Positions 58,555-64,000 of a stretch of DNA of 64,000 nt are shown one piece after another (the first letter of the stretch is position 1; each line of letters begins with the position of its first letter). Both the position numbers and the translations under genes were made by a program. Source of the DNA: an uncultured Prevotellaceae bacterium (GTDB lineage: Bacteria; Bacteroidota; Bacteroidia; Bacteroidales; Bacteroidaceae); contig CAMHJQ010000006.1 of assembly GCA_946185485.1 (NCBI GenBank), positions 62,001-126,000 of the forward strand, given 5' to 3'. Below the pieces are notes generated by a model. It was not told where the DNA came from. It saw nothing but the letters and a program-made list of their open reading frames with translations, and searched no databases.

Positions 58555-59793
58555 ATGGATATACTGGTTTTCTTCACATCACTTCTGAATGTTGTCTGCG
58601 AAATGGCTCCCTATCTGTTACTGGGATTCTTCATCGCTGGAGTGCTGCACGTGTTCGTGCCACAGAATTTCTATGCCCATTATCTTTCACGTAACAACAA
58701 ACTGTCTGTCGTTTGGGCAGCGCTGTTAGGCATACCCCTGCCACTGTGTTCATGCGGCGTCATCCCTACGGCCATTGGTCTGAGGAACGAGAAGGCCTCG
58801 AAGGGAGCCATAGCCTCGTTTCTTATTGCCACACCACAGACTGGCATCGACTCCATCTTGGCTACGTTTTCGCTGATGGGACTGGGCTTCGCCATTATCC
58901 GTCCCACAGCAGCACTTGTCTCGGGTGTCTGCGGAGGACTGCTGGTAAACCGTCTAGTTCGCGAGGATGACGTGAAAGAAGATGCGTCCACTTCATGCCA
59001 AGTAGAAAACGGAAACAGGATATGGCGCGTGCTGAAGTATGCCTATTATGACATGCTGCGTGACATCGGACTTCGACTGCTTATCGGACTCGTTGTGGCG
59101 GCATTGATTCAGGTGGCTGTACCCGACGAGTTTTTCCTCAGTTTCGGCAGTCAGCCGTTACTGCAGATGCTGGTCATTCTCGTCGTTGCCGTGCCTATGT
59201 ATATCTGCTCGACAGGTAGCATCCCCGTTGCAGCGGCATTGATGATGAAGGGACTCTCGCCAGGAGCGGCATTAGTAATGCTGATGGCCGGACCTGCCGT
59301 TAACCTCGCCTCCATCCTTGTGGTTCATAAGTCCATGGGGCGCCGTTTCACCTCTATCTACCTGATGACCATCGTAGGTTTTGCCGTTCTCTTCGGACTG
59401 CTGCTCAATGCTACGGGAACAGACTTCAACGTCGCTACTCAGGAGGCTTGCTGCATGAGCACATCCACGCTGCCAAGTCCGTTTAAAATTGTTTGTGCTA
59501 CAGTATTAACATTATTAATTATATTTGCTCTTATGATGAAACTTTTCAACAAATTTACAGGCAAAAAGCCTTTAGACCCCGACGTGACCATCTACCACGT
59601 TGAGGACATGCATTGCAGTCATTGCGAGGCAGCCGTTGTCCGTGCCGTCGAAGAAATACCAGGTGTAGAGAAAGCCAAGGCCAGCGCATCTGCCAACACC
59701 CTCACCATCAAAGGCCCCGCTACGGAAGAAGCCATCCGCATAGCTGTTGAGGGTATAGGCTATACGTTTAAAGGAAAAGCATTCTCTGACTGA
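58555..59793 (+). CDS. SO_0444-type Cu/Zn efflux permease with C-terminal HMA domain
   Basis: A 412-residue protein. The membrane part (about 1-340, eight or more helices) is a COG0701-type permease with the conserved PLPLCSCGVIP motif in one half and MYICSTGSIPVAAALM in the other. The C-terminal 70 residues are a heavy-metal-associated domain with MxCxxC (DMHCSHCEAAV), which would bind Cu or Zn. The SO_0444 family is annotated as Cu/Zn efflux. The start at ATG 58555 is set by the promoter box; an in-frame TTG at 58546 lies inside it. The LytTR regulator upstream may respond to the same metal, which is inference. Confidence 0.88.
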   Translation: MDILVFFTSLLNVVCEMAPYLLLGFFIAGVLHVFVPQNFYAHYLSRNNKLSVVWAALLGIPLPLCSCGVIPTAIGLRNEKASKGAIASFLIATPQTGIDSILATFSLMGLGFAIIRPTAALVSGVCGGLLVNRLVREDDVKEDASTSCQVENGNRIWRVLKYAYYDMLRDIGLRLLIGLVVAALIQVAVPDEFFLSFGSQPLLQMLVILVVAVPMYICSTGSIPVAAALMMKGLSPGAALVMLMAGPAVNLASILVVHKSMGRRFTSIYLMTIVGFAVLFGLLLNATGTDFNVATQEACCMSTSTLPSPFKIVCATVLTLLIIFALMMKLFNKFTGKKPLDPDVTIYHVEDMHCSHCEAAVVRAVEEIPGVEKAKASASANTLTIKGPATEEAIRIAVEGIGYTFKGKAFSD

Positions 59794-59962
59794 AATCTAT
59801 TGAAACGAGATTATGTATAAGTTTACATGTCACCAAGGCCATTGAGGTCTCGTAAACATAAAAGTGAAATCCCCGACCTGCAGGAATACAAGCCGGGGCA
59901 AGCGTCTCCTGATGTCGCCGAGCGGTGTATGTATGCAGTCGCTGCCTGCGCCTCGGGGCGGC

Positions 59963-62080
59963 TTAGGGTTCGATGATGTTGAAGTTGAGCACAGGTTTCT
60001 TGATGCCTTCGAAGAGCGAGGTGACGGCCTCATCCCGCCCGGTGATGCTGAGTCCGCTGAGGTCGCCGTTGAGGCAGGACACAAGGTTGGCCTTCGTGCC
60101 TCGGGCGGTGGCATCGGCATTGCTGCGCGTCTCGTCCATATAGTTGAGGATGACACCTGCGCGTCGTACGACGCAGCATTTCTCATTGCCGATGATGAAG
60201 TTGACGGTGACGTCGTTGTCCTCGAACTGTCGGGCATCGGTAGCGATGGCGACGTACTCGAACATCATGTCGATGCTTCCGGCTGCAAGCATGTTGGCGA
60301 TGCCCACGCCGCTGCCATAGATGGTGGTGGAGGGAGTGCCTGCGCGCAGTTCCATGGCACCGGTGAGGTAGGCGTTGCGCCACGTGCCGCTCTCGCATTG
60401 GTAGCCCAATTGCTCAAGTGCGTCGGCGCAGAGTCGGCGGGCCTCCACGTTGGCAGGGTCGGCATAGACGAGTTCCTTGGTGACTTGTGCTACCCACTGG
60501 TATTCACCCTTGGCATAGTCAGCGCGGGCAAGGGCGAGGATGCGCTGGGGGTCGCCCATGTACTCTACAATTTTCCTGGCCGTCTTGACGGGTGTCAGGA
60601 GGTTCAGGTTTACCGGGTTGGCGTCGTACCAGCCCATGTATCGCTGGTAAACAGCCTTGATGTTGTGGCTGAGCGTGCCGTAGTACTGGCGGGTGTACCA
60701 GACGCGGTCGAGACGCTCCGGGAGCCGCAGGGTGTCGGCAATCTCTGTGCTGGTGAGGCCCAGGTTTGTGTAGTGAAGCGTCTGGTCGTGGATGAACTTA
60801 TAGACCGACGCGGTGTTCTCCATGTACTCCTTGATGACCTGCGTACCCCAGTGAGGCCAGTTGTGACTTTGGAAGACCACATCGGTCTGGTCGGCAAACT
60901 TCTGTTCAGCCTGCAGGATGTAGTTACACCATGCCTCGGCGTCGCGGACAGCCGCTCCCCGGAGCGTATAGAGGTTGTGGAGCGTCCCAGTACAGTTCTC
61001 TGCCATCCAGAGTGCCCTGTAATCGGGGAAGTAGGCATTCATCTCGGCCGGGGCCTCCGTGCCGGGCGTCAGTTGGAAGGTGACTGTGAGGCCGTCGATG
61101 GTGAGCGTCTCGTCCTCGGACACTTCGTATGTGGGAGGCATCAGGGTGAGCGGCGAGTTGGTGCTCTGCCCCATGCCGATGCCCATGGCCATGCGCCCGG
61201 TGACTCCTTTGGGGAGTTGGGCGCCATACTGGTAACCGGCGCGACGGCTCATGGCGGCGTTGCAGTATGCGTTCTCGGCTATGACGTGCTTCATAAAACC
61301 CGAGGGGGTGATGACGGCAATCTTGCCAGATGCGACTTGCTCGTCGAGGGTCTTGGATGCGTCGGCGATATTACCGGCGTTGACGATGGCACCCACGCCG
61401 CCGTAGTGGTCGGCATGGCTGTGGCTGATGAGGACGGCCACAATGCGCGGGTTGGCATCGACGTGCTTCTTGAAGAGGGCGAGGGCGGCTTCGGCAACCT
61501 CCTTGCACATGAGGACGTCGAAGAGGAGCCATCCGCCGTTCTTGGTCTTGATGAAGGTCATGTTGGCCATGTCGTAGCCGCGCACCTGATAGATGCCTTC
61601 GCATACGCTGAAGAGTCCCGTCTGCACGTTGCACTGCGTGTTACGCCAGAGGCTGGGGTTGACGGTCGAGGGTGCCTCGCCACCGTCGTTCACGAACTTG
61701 AAATCAGCCATGCTCCACACCTCGCCGGCCGAGTTGGTGATGTGGAGGTCCGGGGTGGCCTCGATGAGACCTCGCTTGGCGTTCTCTAGTTCGGTGTCGT
61801 CCTCGAAGTCGAGGCGGGTGTACCACTCCTGGTTTCTCTTGGCCGTAGTGGGCGATGCAGCCTTGGCTGCCTTGGGATTGTCGGGGTCGTCGGGGCCGGG
61901 GTCGTCGGGCGTGGGCTCTTCGGCTTGCTCGGTCTTGAAGAATACAAGGCTGTCCATCTGGCTGGAATGGATGGTTTGCTTGGCGCCATTCTTGTAGAGA
62001 TAGTAGCCCTGAGCGTCGGCTTGCTGCGCAAAGGCGCAGGCAAGGATTGCAATGATGCAGGATGAGAAATACTTTTTCAT
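59963..62080 (-). CDS. Exported alkyl-sulfatase-like metallo-beta-lactamase-fold hydrolase
   Basis: A 705-residue protein with signal peptide 1-23 and an N-terminal segment (QGYYLYKNGAKQTIHSSQMD) typical of secreted Prevotella proteins, then a Pro/Asp-rich linker (about 52-75). The catalytic part (about 80-450) is a metallo-beta-lactamase fold with His220, His222, Asp224 and His225 (HSHADHYGG), followed by the helical dimerisation domain (HNIKAVYQRYMGWYDANPV) and the C-terminal SCP2-like domain of SdsA1/BDS1 alkyl sulfatases. It would release sulfate from alkyl or aryl sulfate esters. The small T9SS-like protein encoded 9 nt upstream may be coexported. Confidence 0.85.
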   Translation of the reverse strand: MKKYFSSCIIAILACAFAQQADAQGYYLYKNGAKQTIHSSQMDSLVFFKTEQAEEPTPDDPGPDDPDNPKAAKAASPTTAKRNQEWYTRLDFEDDTELENAKRGLIEATPDLHITNSAGEVWSMADFKFVNDGGEAPSTVNPSLWRNTQCNVQTGLFSVCEGIYQVRGYDMANMTFIKTKNGGWLLFDVLMCKEVAEAALALFKKHVDANPRIVAVLISHSHADHYGGVGAIVNAGNIADASKTLDEQVASGKIAVITPSGFMKHVIAENAYCNAAMSRRAGYQYGAQLPKGVTGRMAMGIGMGQSTNSPLTLMPPTYEVSEDETLTIDGLTVTFQLTPGTEAPAEMNAYFPDYRALWMAENCTGTLHNLYTLRGAAVRDAEAWCNYILQAEQKFADQTDVVFQSHNWPHWGTQVIKEYMENTASVYKFIHDQTLHYTNLGLTSTEIADTLRLPERLDRVWYTRQYYGTLSHNIKAVYQRYMGWYDANPVNLNLLTPVKTARKIVEYMGDPQRILALARADYAKGEYQWVAQVTKELVYADPANVEARRLCADALEQLGYQCESGTWRNAYLTGAMELRAGTPSTTIYGSGVGIANMLAAGSIDMMFEYVAIATDARQFEDNDVTVNFIIGNEKCCVVRRAGVILNYMDETRSNADATARGTKANLVSCLNGDLSGLSITGRDEAVTSLFEGIKKPVLNFNIIEP

Positions 62081-62089
62081 AACGATGTA

Positions 62090-62578
62090 CTATTTATTGT
62101 AGGATATCTTAAATGACTTGTTGTCGCAGCTCACTACGTAAACGCCCTTGCGGAGTCGGTCTGTGGAGAGACTGACCACGCCGTCGGCATCAGCCTCAGC
62201 CTTAGCCACGCACTTGCCGTCGACAGTGTAGATGGCGAGCCGGCTCACGCCGTAGGCCGTGACGGCATGGTCGGACACGGAGAACGACGTGTCGTGCGGG
62301 GTGTCATGGATGCCTACAGGCAATGAAGCCTCCTCGATGGTTATCTTCAGGTAGTTGTCGAGGGAGTAGAGCACGGAGACATCGCCACACTCCAATTTGA
62401 CATCGGCATCCAGGAAGGATACAATAGGCCGCGTCTCGAGGGCGAAGGCAGTGGAGCTGAGCTCCTCGTGAACGACCACGCATAGCGTCTTGTTATCAGC
62501 AGCATGCGATAATAGGGCAGAGAATGCCGCCAGGAGCAGCGCGAGGGCTGCGCGGGGAATAATTCTTTCTTGCTTCAT
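62090..62578 (-). CDS. Small exported protein with a T9SS-like C-terminal domain
   Basis: A 162-residue protein with signal peptide 1-26 (ending LSHAAD). Beta-rich throughout; the last 60 residues (RLAIYTVDGKCVAKAEADAD, then GVYVVSCDNKSFKISY) have the sandwich pattern of type IX secretion sorting domains. It begins an operon with the sulfatase, 9 nt upstream of it. It may be a small surface partner; the function is unknown. Confidence 0.7.
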   Translation of the reverse strand: MKQERIIPRAALALLLAAFSALLSHAADNKTLCVVVHEELSSTAFALETRPIVSFLDADVKLECGDVSVLYSLDNYLKITIEEASLPVGIHDTPHDTSFSVSDHAVTAYGVSRLAIYTVDGKCVAKAEADADGVVSLSTDRLRKGVYVVSCDNKSFKISYNK

Positions 62579-62686
62579 TACATTATTTTGTTAAGATGAT
62601 GTTTATTCCGGATTATTTTAGTAACTTTGAGCTTCGCTCGAAGTATGTCTGTGGTCTTGATCATGATGGATATACGTAATAGTTGA

Positions 62687-62830
62687 CTAACGGCGGCGGA
62701 ACATGCGGAGGCAGACCCATAGGGCACTGGCACAAAGGACGGCATAGACGATGCCGACGGGGATGAGGAACCAGAGGGAGGTCTCGCGGATGAATGTTGT
62801 AAAGTCTATACGTTTGCTGTTAGGGTTGAT
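62687..62830 (-). CDS. Possible small membrane peptide without a standard start codon
   Basis: Downstream of a good -7 box (62840-62848) an open frame reads IINPNSKRIDFTTFIRE and then one strong membrane helix (FLIPVGIVYAVLCASALWV) with a basic end CLRMFRRR. Between the box and the stop there is no in-frame ATG, GTG or TTG except a late Met; ATC or ATA would have to serve. The helix and basic tail look protein-like, but the start is unresolved. Confidence 0.3.
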   Translation of the reverse strand: MNPNSKRIDFTTFIRETSLWFLIPVGIVYAVLCASALWVCLRMFRRR

Positions 62831-62839
62831 GATTTGCGG

Positions 62840-62848
62840 GCAAAGATA
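62840..62848 (-). promoter_or_regulatory. -7 promoter box on the minus strand
   Basis: TATCTTTGC on the minus strand, reading toward the small membrane frame and, further on, the T9SS-like/sulfatase operon. Confidence 0.5.
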
Positions 62849-62870
62849 GGAAAATTGTGCGAGAAACGCT

Positions 62871-62922
62871 GTTCGGAATCGCCAAGAGGTGTTCGAAATC
62901 TCAAAATATGTTGTTCGATTTC
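62871..62922. repeat. Three spaced GTTCG-nnnTC motifs
   Basis: GTTCGGAATC, GTTCGAAATC and GTTCGATTTC start at 62871, 62891 and 62913. The 20- and 22-nt spacing is about two helical turns, which fits a cooperative operator array between two divergent promoters. Confidence 0.5.
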
Positions 62923-63015
62923 GCGAAATCAAACACTTTTCTTGCCTGTTTGTGGGAAATTTCGTAACTTTGAGTTTCGCTCGAAGGTACTCTCGCTCGG
63001 ATAATTGCAAATAAA

Positions 63016-63048
63016 TTTGCATTTTCGCTCGCTTATTCGTATCTTTGC
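63016..63048 (+). promoter_or_regulatory. Promoter of the membrane AraC-type gene (probably near-leaderless)
   Basis: TTTG at 63016-63019, a 20-nt spacer, TATCTTTGC at 63040-63048, and the ATG at 63056 only 7 nt later. Confidence 0.75.
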
Positions 63049-63055
63049 ACCCGAG

Positions 63056-64000
63056 ATGAAAGAGATGCAGTTTACAGCCGTCGTGCTGATGGTGATGATG
63101 GCCGCCCTGCTGACATGGCGGATGCCGGAGAAGGTGAGCGATGACCGCGTGACCAACCGGTCGCGCTGGCTGATGACCGCCGCCCTGTCGCTGCTCGGCG
63201 TGCAGTTCGCCATACAATATATCTATGGTTTGCGCGCGATGGGTGTGACGCAGGCCGTAGCCCTCAACCTAACGATGTTCATGCCAACATCGATACTGCT
63301 GACGATGAGCATACTCAACCTGCAGCGACAGGGTCGGATTCGTCCTGCGGAGTGGGCATGGTCAGGAGTGTTCTATGCGGTGGCGATGGCCATCCTCGCC
63401 GTGGGGTGTCTGGTGTCGGGCTTTGATGGGCTGTGGTTGGCCGAGGTGGCGGCCAGCGTGGTCTATGGCGCCATGCAACTGTGGTTCACCGTGCTCATCA
63501 GTCGTGAACTGCGCCGGATGCGGTCGGTGCTGGCCGATTACTACGACCGCGAACCCGACAGCCTGATTGACTGGATGCAGACGAGCATCATCCTACTGCT
63601 GGTGATGGCCATCACCGTACCGTTCTTCATCTTCCTCTCCGGGTGGCCGCTGGCCGCCTATGGCCTGTTCTTCTTTGGCGCCATCGCCAACCTATGGTTC
63701 AGCTTCATCCGCCACGTCATCGGCAGTGCGGCCGTCCGCGTCAAGGAGGCCGTGGAAAGCGAGAGCAAGGAACAGGGCGCGAAGGACAAGCTGGCAACCC
63801 CGGGCGACCAGCGCATCAGCCAGGCGGTGGCCCGCTGGACGGCCGCCGGCGGACACCTGCAGCACAACCTGAAGAGTGCCGACGTGGCCCGCGAGATGCA
63901 GATACCCTGTTCGCACTTAGTGGCATGGGTGAAAGCCGAGGGCTACGAGTCGTTTTCGCAATGGATGACCACGCTGCGCATCGACGAGGCCAAGCGGATG
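63056..64000 (+). CDS. Membrane-bound AraC-type HTH regulator (truncated by window end)
   Basis: The frame is open from ATG 63056 to the end of the window, 315 codons. About six membrane helices lie in residues 1-225 (MQFTAVVLMVMMAALLTW, TAALSLLGVQFAIQYIYGL, IILLLVMAITVPFFIFL). A cytoplasmic linker follows, and then the first half of an AraC-type HTH_18 domain (SADVAREMQIPCSHLVAWVK, YESFSQWMTTLRIDEAKRM). It should sense a signal in or outside the membrane and bind DNA directly. The second HTH lies outside the window. The three spaced motifs upstream may be its operators. Confidence 0.85.
   Translation, partial: MKEMQFTAVVLMVMMAALLTWRMPEKVSDDRVTNRSRWLMTAALSLLGVQFAIQYIYGLRAMGVTQAVALNLTMFMPTSILLTMSILNLQRQGRIRPAEWAWSGVFYAVAMAILAVGCLVSGFDGLWLAEVAASVVYGAMQLWFTVLISRELRRMRSVLADYYDREPDSLIDWMQTSIILLLVMAITVPFFIFLSGWPLAAYGLFFFGAIANLWFSFIRHVIGSAAVRVKEAVESESKEQGAKDKLATPGDQRISQAVARWTAAGGHLQHNLKSADVAREMQIPCSHLVAWVKAEGYESFSQWMTTLRIDEAKRM

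Larger units (their letters stand above)
62579..63055. other. Regulatory intergenic region with repeats and divergent promoters
   Basis: A 23-nt motif, GTAACTTTGAGYTTCGCTCG plus AAG, occurs twice (62620-62643 area and 62964-62986) with one mismatch. Three copies of GTTCGnnnTC (62871, 62891, 62913) are spaced 20 and 22 nt. Two -7 boxes diverge at 62848 (minus) and 63040 (plus). It also holds a short membrane-like frame (62687-62830, minus). Confidence 0.6.

Noticed and set aside
59864..61789. 641-codon plus-strand frame across the alkyl-sulfatase gene
   Set aside because: Antisense to a gene with intact metal-binding motifs; no recognisable domain, no promoter box before it.

Overview
The window is chromosomal DNA of a member of the Bacteroidota, most likely a Prevotella-like gut or rumen species. 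Three things point there. Many start sites are preceded by the Bacteroidota sigma-ABfr promoter (TTTG, about 20 nt, then TAnnTTTGC). The family content is typical: a TonB receptor, a PCMD lipoprotein, DUF2023 beside a flavodoxin, DUF4421/DUF3943 barrels, T9SS-type C-termini, and GH31/GH2/GH35-like glycosidases. Shine-Dalgarno sequences are almost absent. No rRNA, tRNA or CRISPR array was recognised.

Layout. 0-6.3 kb: end of a GH31 glycosidase, a TPR sensor kinase, an O-acetylhomoserine sulfhydrylase and a secreted subtilase. 6.3-12.7 kb: a glutathione peroxidase-nitroreductase fusion, flavodoxin with DUF2023, an ECF S-component/TonB receptor operon, a ZIP transporter and Hsp20. 13-26 kb: an M13 peptidase, a minus-strand operon of free-Met-sulfoxide reductase plus two outer-membrane barrels, a PCMD lipoprotein with a barrel, and a coupled pair of Cache sensors of which one is a pseudo-kinase. 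26.5-33 kb: an AT-rich accessory island. It holds a four-gene cassette (tandem-HTH regulator, 45-aa ORF, PLD-like nuclease, HEPN-motif protein) and a DUF1016/YhcG nuclease flanked by a 110-bp direct repeat with an AbiEii-like remnant. 33-44.4 kb: a GH35-like enzyme, an AraC regulator, a hydrolase, a protein with two PD-(D/E)XK-like motifs, a double GNAT and a very large GH2 with a LamG insert. 44.4-47.4 kb: a repeat element with palindromes, a REP-associated (RAYT-like) HUH transposase with palindromic repeats on both sides, a deoxyribosyltransferase-like protein and an orphan Vsr nuclease. 47.6-57.5 kb: redox and small-molecule-modifying enzymes, including a tightly packed minus-strand operon and two gene remnants. 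57.5-64 kb: a membrane LytTR regulator, a metal permease with an HMA domain, a secreted alkyl-sulfatase-like enzyme with a small T9SS-like partner, and the start of a membrane-bound AraC-type regulator.

The best candidate for an undescribed system is the 26.6-30.9 kb cassette. It looks like an anti-phage module: a DNA-binding regulator, a phosphodiesterase/nuclease fold and a protein ending in a HEPN-like RNase motif, all collinear and distinct in base composition. Second is the RAYT/palindrome region at 44.6-46.4 kb. Third is the 110-bp repeat bracketing the DUF1016 gene, which suggests cassette exchange. Several promoters lie so close to their ATG that the mRNAs are probably leaderless.
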